Assembly: GCA_046727855.1 (NCBI GenBank)
Contig: JBKPDL010000159.1
Span: 1-44,881 of the forward strand
Length of the DNA: 44,881 bases
From: DASPWV01 sp046727855
GTDB lineage: Bacteria > Acidobacteriota > Vicinamibacteria > Vicinamibacterales > UBA2999
Reading direction: 5' to 3'
This document shows positions 32,849-41,700 of this stretch, piece after piece. The notes beneath the pieces were generated by a model, which had not been told where the DNA came from, did not search any database, and worked only from the letters and a program-made list of their open reading frames with translations. Both the position numbers and the translations under genes were made by a program. Numbering within the stretch: position 1 is the stretch's first letter; each line of letters starts with the position of its first letter.

Positions 32849-33886
32849 ATGCGTACGCGCCGTTTCTTGCTAACGGTGATCGCGGTCGGCGTCCTGACGC
32901 CGCCGGCGCACACGGTCGCGCAGGCTGTGCCGCCGCTCGATCGATTGCGGCAGCGGATCGAACAGGCGCTGCCGAGCGCGCGAGGCGATGTTGGCGTCTC
33001 GATTAAGCATCTCGAGACCGGTGCAGAAGTTGACGTTCGCGCGAAGGAAACGTTTCCATTGGCCAGCGCGTTCAAGCTGCCAATTCTCGTCGAAGTCTAT
33101 GCACAGCAGCGCGCCGGTAAACTGAGCTTCGACGAGAGCTACGAGCTCAAACCGACCGATCAGCACATCGGCAGCGGTGACATCTCGGTCAACTTCGATC
33201 TGCCAGGTGTGGTGCTCAATCTCCGCAACCTCGCCAATTTGATGATGATGGTCAGCGACAACTCCGCAACGGACATCTTGTTGAAACGCGTCGGCGCGGA
33301 GAACGTGACGGCTCGAATGCGGACACTTGGCCTGAACGGTATTCGCGTCGATCGAACCACGCAGGAACTGATACTCGATTATGGCGGCCACGACACCGCT
33401 CGCCTGAAGGATCTCTCCGCCAAAGAGTTGCGCCCGTTGACGCGACGCGGCCCCGAAGACGAAGCGGCTCGAACCGCGCGCGAGGAGCGCTACGCAAGCG
33501 ATCCGCGCGATCAGGCCTCGCCGCAGGAGATGACGCGCCTCCTCGAACTGCTGTGGCGAGGTAAAGTCATCGACGCGCAGGCCTCGACCGAGATCCTCGA
33601 GTTGATGAAGCGGTGCCGCACGGGTGGCGGCCGCATCAAAGGACTGCTCCCCCGTGATACAGTTGTCGCAAACAAAACAGGTTCGGTTGGTGGAACCATA
33701 GACGATGTCGGCATCATCTATCTCCCCCATGATGCGGGACACGTGGCAATCAGCGTGCTCAGCAAGCGGACACGAGCCGATTCGGAGGATGTTGAACGTG
33801 TGATCGCCGAGGTCGCGCGCTACGCGTACGACTACTTTTTGTTCACGACGCCGGCGGCGTCGGGGAGTGGTGCGCCGAGACAGTAG
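32849..33886 (+). CDS. bla: Class A beta-lactamase-like serine hydrolase, with insertion
   Basis: The 345-residue protein has a signal peptide (ending TVAQ) and the class A active-site set: S-A-F-K at 73-76, S-D-N at 136-138 and K-T-G at 276-278. Between the SDN motif and the R-D-x-x-x-P segment (220-225) there are about 84 residues instead of about 48. The extra 36 or so enlarge the omega-loop region, and the usual general-base glutamate is not at its normal spacing. The family hydrolyses beta-lactams in the periplasm. Here activity cannot be taken for granted; a D,D-peptidase-like or other role is possible. GGGAG precedes the ATG. It lies between two TonB receptor genes. Confidence 0.83.
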   Translation: MRTRRFLLTVIAVGVLTPPAHTVAQAVPPLDRLRQRIEQALPSARGDVGVSIKHLETGAEVDVRAKETFPLASAFKLPILVEVYAQQRAGKLSFDESYELKPTDQHIGSGDISVNFDLPGVVLNLRNLANLMMMVSDNSATDILLKRVGAENVTARMRTLGLNGIRVDRTTQELILDYGGHDTARLKDLSAKELRPLTRRGPEDEAARTAREERYASDPRDQASPQEMTRLLELLWRGKVIDAQASTEILELMKRCRTGGGRIKGLLPRDTVVANKTGSVGGTIDDVGIIYLPHDAGHVAISVLSKRTRADSEDVERVIAEVARYAYDYFLFTTPAASGSGAPRQ

Positions 33887-33995
33887 TTCGCGATCACCCG
33901 GTGACCGTCTGTCCCTGGTCAGCCCTTGCCTCCCACGACAGCGAGATGGCGTCGGACGCGAGAAGGAGCGCAATGCTAACCGCGAGATGCCACCG

Positions 33996-34024
33996 TTGAC
34001 TTGATGCCAGCGGCGGCGTAGGCT
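33996..34024 (+). promoter_or_regulatory. Candidate sigma70-type promoter for TonB receptor 2
   Basis: TTGACT (33996-34001), a 17-base spacer and TAGGCT (34019-34024) lie 77 bases before the second receptor gene, repeating the arrangement found before the first. The remaining parts of the 215-base gap between the beta-lactamase and this receptor show nothing recognisable. Confidence 0.35.
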
Positions 34025-34101
34025 CGCGCAAGGCAAACGCACCAAAATTCACACCGTTAGAGGTCGCGCTCATTCGTGGATCGTTCCTAAGGGAGGCGTG
34101 T

Positions 34102-37044
34102 ATGCGCAGAGTGCAGTCTACGTCGGCGCTCCTCGTTGCAGCGGCCATTCTCGTGCTGCCAGCCGCGTCGTACGCGCAGAGCGCCATTGTTGGGACGGTG
34201 AAGGACAACACCGGCGCGGTGATTCCTGGCGTGACGGTCGAAGCCGCCAGCGACGTCTTGATCGAAAAAGTCAAATCGGTCACGACCGACGGAAGCGGAC
34301 AGTATCGCATCATCGACTTACGACCCGGTACCTACGTCGTGACCTTCAGCCTGCCCGGATTCCAGACGGTGCGGCGCGAAGGCATTCAGCTGCCGGCGGA
34401 ATTCACGGCGACGATCAATGCGGACCTGAAAATCGGCGAGATCGCCGAAACCATTACGGTCACCGGTGAGTCGCCCATTGTCGATACGACGACCGCGGTC
34501 CATACGCAGGTGCTCGATCGCGAAGCGATCGATACCATTCCGACTGGCCGAACCATCCAAGGCATGGGCCAGCTCGTTGTCGGCATCAACTTGAGCCTGC
34601 CGGATACGGGCGGCGCACGCGCCATGCAGCAGACCTACATGAGCACCCACGGCATGACCTCGGCGAACAACACCGTCATGGTGGACGGCATGATGGTGAA
34701 CGGACTTCAGAGCGACGGCTCCGTGCAAAGCTACTTCAACGACGCCATGAGCCAGGAGGTCAGCTATCAGACGAGCGGCATCGGCGCGGAAACTTCAGCC
34801 GGTGGCGTGCGTCTGAACATGATTCCGCGCGAAGGCGGGAACCGGTTCAGCGGGGACTTCAAGGCAGCCTGGCGGCCGGGCGACTGGCAATCCAACAATC
34901 TGACACAGCGCCACCGGGACGCCGGCTTGCAGACTGGCAATGCCACCGACCGGATCATCGACTACACGTTCGGGCTCGGCGGGCCGATCAAAAAGGACAA
35001 GTTGTGGTTCTTCACGTCGGCCCGTTATTTCTCGGTGAACAATTTCATCCCGAACGCCTTTCTCGACGATGGCAGTCTGGGCATCGACGATCAGTTCATC
35101 AAGAGCGCGATGGCCCGTCTGACATGGCAAATCTCGCCGCGCAACAAGCTGACCGGCTATTTCGATGAAATCGACAAATATCGCGGCCACGACATGCAGA
35201 GCAACGACGATCCGGAGACCGCGGCTGTCCGGTGGTTCTCGCCCGCCTACAACACGGGCTCGGTGAAGTGGACGTCAACGGTGAGCAGCCAGTTGCTGCT
35301 CGAAGCCGGCTATTCCCGCAACCTCGAGTACTACACGAACAGCTACCAGGAGGGCATAGAACAGCCACGGTTTACGCCGGAATGGTACGCCGGAGCATCG
35401 CGCAACGAGCTGGACCTCAACGGGCGCAAGACGGCAGCCGCCTCGCAGACCACGCAGAGCCCGGAGCGGCACAACATGCAGGCCGCGCTGTCGTACGTCA
35501 CCGGCGCGCACAACTTCAAGTTCGGCTTCCAGTACACGTGGGGCGACTTCTTTCATACCGTCGATGCAAATGCGGACCTGACGCAGCAATACCGCAGCAC
35601 CTCCACCGGCGTTCGCTACTCGGTGCCCGACACCGTCCTGATTCGCAATACGCCGCTCCGCTACGGCGAACGACTGAACCGCGATCTGGGGATCTACGCC
35701 CAGGATTCGTGGCGGGTCAGCCGGTTGACGGTGAACGCCGGTATCCGCTGGGAAAACGTCAAGGCGCAGGTGTTGGCGAGTGAGTCGCCCGCCGGTCGGT
35801 TCAATCCCGCGCGGAGCTTTGACGAAATCGAGAACCTGCCGAACTGGAAGGACTGGTCGCCACGCTTCGCTCTCGTGTACGACCTGTTCGGTAACGGAAA
35901 AACCGCGCTGAAGTACTCGTTGAACCGCTACAACCAGGCCCGCACTACCGGCATTGCGGCGGACTACAACCCGTTCCGGTCGCTAACGAACACGCGGCCG
36001 TGGCGCGACGTGAACGGCAACGACATCGCCGAGGGCGAGCGCGGCTGCACCGGGTACCCGCGTGTCGGCTGCGAAATCGATTTCGCGGGTCTGCCCGCGA
36101 ACTTCGGTACGGCCGCGTTGAACGAGTACGGCAACTACCCGCGCACCTGGAACCTCGAGAACGCGCTCGAAGTGCAGCATGAACTGCTGCCCAGGTTGTC
36201 GGTGTCGGGGTCCTGGTTCAAGGGGAACTTCCACAACCTGACGACAACCATCAATACGAACTGGTCACTTGACGATTACACACCGTACACGTTTTACGAT
36301 CCCCTGACCGGCCAGCCCTTCGAGGTCTTCGCCCGCAGCGTCGAAGCGTCGAATAGGCCAATTCACAACCTCGATACGTTCGACCCCGAGCGCAAGCGTC
36401 AGTACGAAGCGATTGTCGGCGAATTCCGCTGGCGCATGCCGTGGGGCGGGCAGGTCTTCGGTGGTGGCGGCATCGAGCGCGAGCGGCAGCGCGCCTGCAC
36501 GGCGCCCGACGATCCAAACTACCTGGCAGTGGGCAGTACGATCAACTATACCGGCCGCCGTTTTTGCGACGACTTCGCGAACGACATTCCGTGGAAGACA
36601 GGCTTCAAGCTGTCCGCCACCATGCCGGTCAGGTGGGGCATCGACGTGAGTGTCGCGTACCAGAACAATGAAAGCCCGACCAGCATGCGCACGATGAGCG
36701 TCACGCGCAACATGACGCGGTACCCGGCCACTTGCCCCGCTCCGTGTCCGGCGGGCCAGATCATCATGCCGAGCGGAGTGTTTGGTCAGGGGTCGCTAAT
36801 CATGTACCTCGAACCAGAGCGCGCGACATTCGTCGAGCGAATCGTGCAGCTCGACTTGAAGCTTTCCCGGACATTCCGCTTTGGACGCATGAGCGTCCTG
36901 CCCACCTTCGAGGTGTTCAACGTGAACAACTCGGATGCGATCGTGAGCTACGTGACGACCAACGCGCTGGCGGCCGGCTACTTGCGCCCGAACAGCATTT
37001 TGCAGGGGAGGATGTACGGGTTGGGTGTTACTACACGCTGGTGA
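34102..37044 (+). CDS. TonB-dependent receptor with carboxypeptidase-regulatory-like domain, 2
   Basis: The 980-residue protein starts at ATG 34102 with GGGAGG upstream and has a signal peptide ending YAQ. The N-terminal sandwich is clear (IVGTVKDNTGAVIPGVTVEA, QYRIIDLRPGTYVVTFSLPG). The plug follows (IPTGRTIQGMGQLV, TSAGGVRLNMIPREGGNRFS), then a long barrel ending in an aromatic (YGLGVTTRW). It is a different branch from receptor 1: the plug motif is GRTIQ, not GRNFA, and the barrel is longer, with a cysteine-bearing loop (TCPAPCPAG). The ligand is unknown. The stop begins a convergent junction with the glutamine synthetase gene that is filled with GGAGA/TCTCC words. Confidence 0.9.
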   Translation: MRRVQSTSALLVAAAILVLPAASYAQSAIVGTVKDNTGAVIPGVTVEAASDVLIEKVKSVTTDGSGQYRIIDLRPGTYVVTFSLPGFQTVRREGIQLPAEFTATINADLKIGEIAETITVTGESPIVDTTTAVHTQVLDREAIDTIPTGRTIQGMGQLVVGINLSLPDTGGARAMQQTYMSTHGMTSANNTVMVDGMMVNGLQSDGSVQSYFNDAMSQEVSYQTSGIGAETSAGGVRLNMIPREGGNRFSGDFKAAWRPGDWQSNNLTQRHRDAGLQTGNATDRIIDYTFGLGGPIKKDKLWFFTSARYFSVNNFIPNAFLDDGSLGIDDQFIKSAMARLTWQISPRNKLTGYFDEIDKYRGHDMQSNDDPETAAVRWFSPAYNTGSVKWTSTVSSQLLLEAGYSRNLEYYTNSYQEGIEQPRFTPEWYAGASRNELDLNGRKTAAASQTTQSPERHNMQAALSYVTGAHNFKFGFQYTWGDFFHTVDANADLTQQYRSTSTGVRYSVPDTVLIRNTPLRYGERLNRDLGIYAQDSWRVSRLTVNAGIRWENVKAQVLASESPAGRFNPARSFDEIENLPNWKDWSPRFALVYDLFGNGKTALKYSLNRYNQARTTGIAADYNPFRSLTNTRPWRDVNGNDIAEGERGCTGYPRVGCEIDFAGLPANFGTAALNEYGNYPRTWNLENALEVQHELLPRLSVSGSWFKGNFHNLTTTINTNWSLDDYTPYTFYDPLTGQPFEVFARSVEASNRPIHNLDTFDPERKRQYEAIVGEFRWRMPWGGQVFGGGGIERERQRACTAPDDPNYLAVGSTINYTGRRFCDDFANDIPWKTGFKLSATMPVRWGIDVSVAYQNNESPTSMRTMSVTRNMTRYPATCPAPCPAGQIIMPSGVFGQGSLIMYLEPERATFVERIVQLDLKLSRTFRFGRMSVLPTFEVFNVNNSDAIVSYVTTNALAAGYLRPNSILQGRMYGLGVTTRW

Positions 37045-37045
37045 C

Positions 37046-37170
37046 GTGGAGAATTGGAGCTTTGGAGACTTCTGGAGTCGATTTGGATCTCCCGATTGGA
37101 GATCGCCGAATGTGGAGATGTGCATATCTCCAAGTCCGCTCCACATCTCCAGCTCACCAGATCTCCCGAT
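37046..37170. repeat. Inverted array of GGAGA / TCTCC words at convergent junction
   Basis: The left side holds words such as GTGGAGAATTGGAGC, TTTGGAGACTTC, TGGAGTCG and TTGGAGATCG. The right side holds the complements ATCTCCA, CACATCTCCAG and ATCTCCCG. Exact inverted pairs include TGGAGAT at 37113-37119 with ATCTCCA at 37126-37132 (6-base loop), and TGGAGATG at 37113-37120 with CATCTCCA at 37144-37151. Several alternative hairpins are possible on either strand. It fills the gap between two converging genes. Confidence 0.65.
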
Positions 37171-37228
37171 TCTGATCGGCGGCTGACTGTTTGCCGCTTT
37201 CATGTCGTGCGGTCAGGACCACGAACCG

Positions 37229-38647
37229 TCAGTTGTCATAGTACAGATAGAACTCGTGCGGATGCGGCCGCAGCCGAATCGGATCGAGCTCCTTCTCGCG
37301 CTTGTACGAGATCCATGTCTCGACCACATCCTCGGTAAACACCTCGCCACGCCGCAGAAACGCGTGATCCTGCTCTAACGCGTTGAGTGCCTCCTCGAGC
37401 GAACCGGGCGTGGTGCGGATGCCCGCGTGCTTTATCTCGTCGCGACTCATCTCGTAGATGTCACGATCGAGCGGCTCGCCGGGGCTGATCTTGTTCTGAA
37501 TACCGTCTAGCATCGCCATCAGCATGGCCGACCAGGTCAGATACCCATTGCAGCTCGGATCCGGACAGCGGAATTCGAGCCGCTTGGCCTTTGGGCTGTT
37601 TGAGTACATCGGAATGCGAATCGCCGCCGAACGGTTGCGGGCCGACAACGCGAGATTCACTGGCGCTTCGAACCCAGGAACGAGACGGCGGTAGGAGTTC
37701 GTGGTCGGCGCCGCGAAGGCGAGGAGTGCCGGCGCATGTTGCAGCAGGCCGCCAGCTGCGTGCATACCGATGTCGCTCAAACCCGCATAGCCGTCGCCGG
37801 CGAATAGCGGCCTCTCGTCTTTCCACAACGACGTGTGGGTATGCATGCCGCTGCCGTTGTCTTCAAAGATCGGCTTGGGCATGAACGTCACGGTCTTGCC
37901 GTGGCGGCGAGCAACGTTCTTGCAGATGTACTTGTACCACATGAATTGATCGGCCATCTTGAGGAGCGGCTGAAACTGCATGTCGATCTCGCTCTGGCCC
38001 GCGGTCGCAACTTCATGATGATGGGCTTCGACGATGATCCCGATCTTGCGCATCGCGTACACCATTTCACCGCGCAAGTCGTGGTAGGTATCGGTTGGAC
38101 TGACGGGGAAATAGCCACCCTTGAAGCTCGGTTTGTACCCGAGGTTCGGCTCCTCGATGCGCGCCGTGTTCCACGCGCCCTCGATAGAATCGATTTCGTA
38201 GTAAGCCTTGTTCTGTTTCTGCTCGTATCGTACTTCGTCGAAGATGAAGAATTCCGGTTCAGGCCCGATGAAGCACGTGTCGGCGATGCCCGTCTCGCGC
38301 AGGTAGGCCTCGGCCTTGCGCGCGACGTGGCGTGGATCCCGCGTGAAGTCCCTGCGTGATACCGGATCGACGATATTGGCGATGACGCTGAGCGTCGGTT
38401 GCGCATAAAACGGGTCCATGCACGCCGTCGTGGGATCGGGTACGGCGAGCATGTCGGATTCGTGAATGCCCATCCAGCCACGTATCGACGATCCGTCGAA
38501 GCCGAGCCCCTCTTGGAATGTGTCCTCGTCCCACAAGTCGATGGGAAACGAACAGTGTTGCCAACTTCCGAGCATATCGACGAATTTCACGTCGACCATT
38601 TCGGCGTTGTTCTTCTTTGCGAGCTTGAAAAAATCGTCAGCTGTCAT
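37229..38647 (-). CDS. glnA: Glutamine synthetase, type I
   Basis: The 472-residue length is normal for type I enzymes. The beta-grasp start is seen in KFVDMLGSWQHCSFPIDL and GLGFDGSSIRGW (latch region). The catalytic domain has PEPEFFIFD, HHHEVATAGQSEIDMQ (metal and glutamate site), KPIFEDNGSGMHTHTSLW (ATP/glutamate loop), and NRSAAIRIP with RLEFRCPDPSCN. Tyr398 in DIYEMSRDE is at the adenylylation site of the GSI-beta class, so activity is probably controlled by adenylylation. It makes glutamine from glutamate, ammonia and ATP in the cytoplasm. The ATG has AAAAGGAGG upstream. It is downstream of the Lhr gene but separated by an 82-base gap, so it may have its own promoter. Confidence 0.95.
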   Translation of the reverse strand: MTADDFFKLAKKNNAEMVDVKFVDMLGSWQHCSFPIDLWDEDTFQEGLGFDGSSIRGWMGIHESDMLAVPDPTTACMDPFYAQPTLSVIANIVDPVSRRDFTRDPRHVARKAEAYLRETGIADTCFIGPEPEFFIFDEVRYEQKQNKAYYEIDSIEGAWNTARIEEPNLGYKPSFKGGYFPVSPTDTYHDLRGEMVYAMRKIGIIVEAHHHEVATAGQSEIDMQFQPLLKMADQFMWYKYICKNVARRHGKTVTFMPKPIFEDNGSGMHTHTSLWKDERPLFAGDGYAGLSDIGMHAAGGLLQHAPALLAFAAPTTNSYRRLVPGFEAPVNLALSARNRSAAIRIPMYSNSPKAKRLEFRCPDPSCNGYLTWSAMLMAMLDGIQNKISPGEPLDRDIYEMSRDEIKHAGIRTTPGSLEEALNALEQDHAFLRRGEVFTEDVVETWISYKREKELDPIRLRPHPHEFYLYYDN

Positions 38648-38705
38648 GGCGCAGCCTCCTTTTTGCGGCGCCTATCCGTGCGCAGACAACATCAAATGGC
38701 GGAGG

Positions 38706-38732
38706 CGTTTCATCTGCGTTCTATCTGCGTTA
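38706..38732. repeat. Degenerate ACGCAGATR word repeat, second site
   Basis: Read on the minus strand this is GTAACGCAGATAGAACGCAG followed by ATGAAACG, i.e. two clean AACGCAGAT words. It overlaps the stop codon of the Lhr-like helicase gene. The same word family occurs at 29637-29695 on the plus strand. Confidence 0.55.
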
Positions 38733-41700
38733 CCCTACCCGCCCGATATACCCGCTGATGACCGGCGGCACCGGCCGCCCCGCGAGCGTCGACGCCACCT
38801 TGCCGGCGATCGCCGCATCGATCGGCGCGAGCTGCTTGATGTAGTCCCCTTCGAGCGCGGCGAGCGCGACGCCGTCGCGATACACGATCCGCGTACTGGC
38901 CACGGCACGCACACGATCGCCGGTTGTGATGATGCCACAGAGGTTGAGCGGATCGGCGGCGCTGATCACAATCAGCCGGCCATCCGGCGGCGTTCGCCGG
39001 ATCTCCCGCAGGCGCGTCACCGCCTCGGGCATCGCGAACTGCTCGCCCGACATGCCCGACACGAATCGTCCGCCGCGGATTTCGCCGCGCAGCTCGAGAT
39101 GGCGGTAGACGCGCGCGAGGGCGCGCCAGGGCGCGACGTTCGTCTCGCGCGCGAGCAGCCGGCGGAAGACCACACCGTAGCGGCGCAGCAGCGCCCACCC
39201 CTGCCGCTCGAACGCGCGCTCGTCGTCGGGCGGCGCGTCGATTAGCGACCAGCGGCCAGAGGCCGTGGCCGTCGATCCGTTGACGAGCGCACGCAGTCCC
39301 GCAAATCCGTCCGAAGTGACGAGGCCTGTCGCGACCAACTCGGCGATCCCGCGCGAGACGTCCTCGATCGGCAACTGCGATGCGCTGCACAACTCGTGTT
39401 GGAACGAGGCGCCGCGCGCGCGCAGGACTTCTACAACGCGCGTGGCGGTGTCGCTCACCACGCGATCCGGGGGCTGGCCGTCCTGTTGATTGCGCAGCGC
39501 AACCCAGGCATCGAGATGCTCGCGGAGGAAAAGGGCGATCGGCGTCGCGCCGACGAGTGCTGCCGGCCCCCGAGACAGCCGTGCCCACCCGACCTGCCCG
39601 GTGAGGCACAGCATGTCGAGCAGGGCCGGATCGTATTTGTCCATGCGCGCGGGCAGCACCGATCGCTCCCACGCCGTCGCCGCGAGCTCGTAACCATCGA
39701 GCGACTGGACAATCGTCCGCAATCCCTCGAGACCAGTGAGCTGACAGAGCGGATCCACGTGCTGCCATGCCAGGAGGAAGCGGCTGAAGTCGGCCGGGCT
39801 GACCGCTTCGATCTCGGCGCGCAGACGATTGAGCGTGTAGCGGTGGATACGGGCGAGAAGACGCCGGTCGCACCATTCGACAAAACCGTCCGCCCGGCCC
39901 GACGCCGCGCCGCTGCGCGTGAACACGCCTCGCAGAATCACGCCCTCGCTCTCGAGGGCAAGAAGCGCGCTGTCGATCTCACCGGCGTCGACGCCCGTCG
40001 AGGCGCCCAGGTCCGCCGCGGTTACCGGTCCGGCAACCGTCATGCGACCGCGGATGATCTCGACGAGCGCGGCATCACGCGCCCAGCTCCGCGACGTCCG
40101 TGACGGCGGTGGGCTGATCGGCGGCTGCACTGGCGCATTGGGATGAACCGCCAGCATTTCCGGCAACCGCTCGGCCGCAACCCACGCTGGCCGATCGCTC
40201 TCGCCGAGGGTAATACGGGCCGCGCGGCGCCGCGTCGCGAGCTCCGCAAAGAGATCCGCCGAGGCACTGACGTCGGATTGATACAGAAACGCCGCTGTGA
40301 GCAATGCGTCGTGCAACTCGTCGGCATCACGAGGGTCGGGTCGCGCCTCGTCGATCACGCGCGCGATGGCGTCGGGATCGAGTGCGCCGAGGTCTCCTCC
40401 TGTCGCCGGATCCATCGCGCGACGGGCATACACCGCGTGCGCGCGCCGCTCCTCGAGCGGCGCATCGTCGAGAAACGCATACGGGCGCGCGTTGAGCAAT
40501 TCGTGCGCGAGCGGCGACGGCTCGGGCGTGTCGCGCGCGATCAACGTGATATCGCCGCTGTGGATGCGCGTGAGGACCGCGGCAAGGCCGTCGAAGTCCA
40601 TCGCTTCCTGCAGACAATCGCGCACCGTCTGATTGACGAGCGGGTGATCCGGAATTTGCCGGTCGCCGGGGACGTTCTCGAGACAGGCCGCGGCGTCCGG
40701 AAACACTGCCGCCATCAGATCGTCTGCGAGCATGCGCTGCAGCTGCGGTGCCACTTTCTTTCCGCCCCGGTTGCGCGGCACCGCGAGCGAGAGGTTGGTG
40801 TTCCACCGCCACCGCGTCTTGAACACGGGCGCGTCGAGAAACGCCTGGACGAGAATGTCGCGCGCGGTGGCGGGATGAAGGTAGCCGAACACGTCGGCCA
40901 GTGGAAACGAGTGCTGCGGCCCGAGCGACAGGAGCAGCCCGTCCTCGGTTGCCGCCGCCTGCAGTTCGAAATTGAACTGACGGCAGAACCGCTTGCGCAG
41001 CGCCAGCCCCCAGGCCTTGTTGATGCGACTGCCGAACGGCGCGTGAATCACGAGCTGCATGCCGCCGGACTCATCGAAGAAGCGCTCGACGACGAGTGTG
41101 TCCTGAGTCGGCATCGCGCCGAGAGCCCGCTTCGCGTCCGCGAGATAAGCCGCGATCTGCTCCGTTGCTTCGGGTGAAGCGGCGATGTCCCGGCCCTCAG
41201 CCACATCGGCGCGCAGGTCGCTCACCGCGCGCGAGAGCTCGTCGCTACGGCCGGGCGCTTCGCCGAGCCAGAACGGCAGCGTCGGTGGAGCGCCCTTGGC
41301 GTCGGCGACGCGCACGAATCCGGCGCCAACCTGCAGTATCTGCCACGACGCATTGCCCAGTTGAAACACGTCGCCGACGGTGCTTTCGATGGCGAAATCT
41401 TCGTTGAGCGTGCCGATGAGGGTGTCTTCCGGCTCGAGCAGTACACGGTAATCCGCGACTTCAGGGATCGCGCCGCCCGAGGTAATCGCGAGCATCCGCG
41501 CGCCACGACGTCCGCGCACGTTGCCGTTCACTTCGTCGCGATGCACGAGAGCCGCACGCCGCCCGCGCCTGGTGGCAAAGCCCTCGGCGGTCATCTTGAG
41601 CACAGCGTCGAACTCGCTGCGCGAGAGTTCGCGGTACGGCCACGCGCGCCGGGCGAGCGCAAACAGATCGTCCTCGCCGTACTCGCAGCACGCCGATTCG

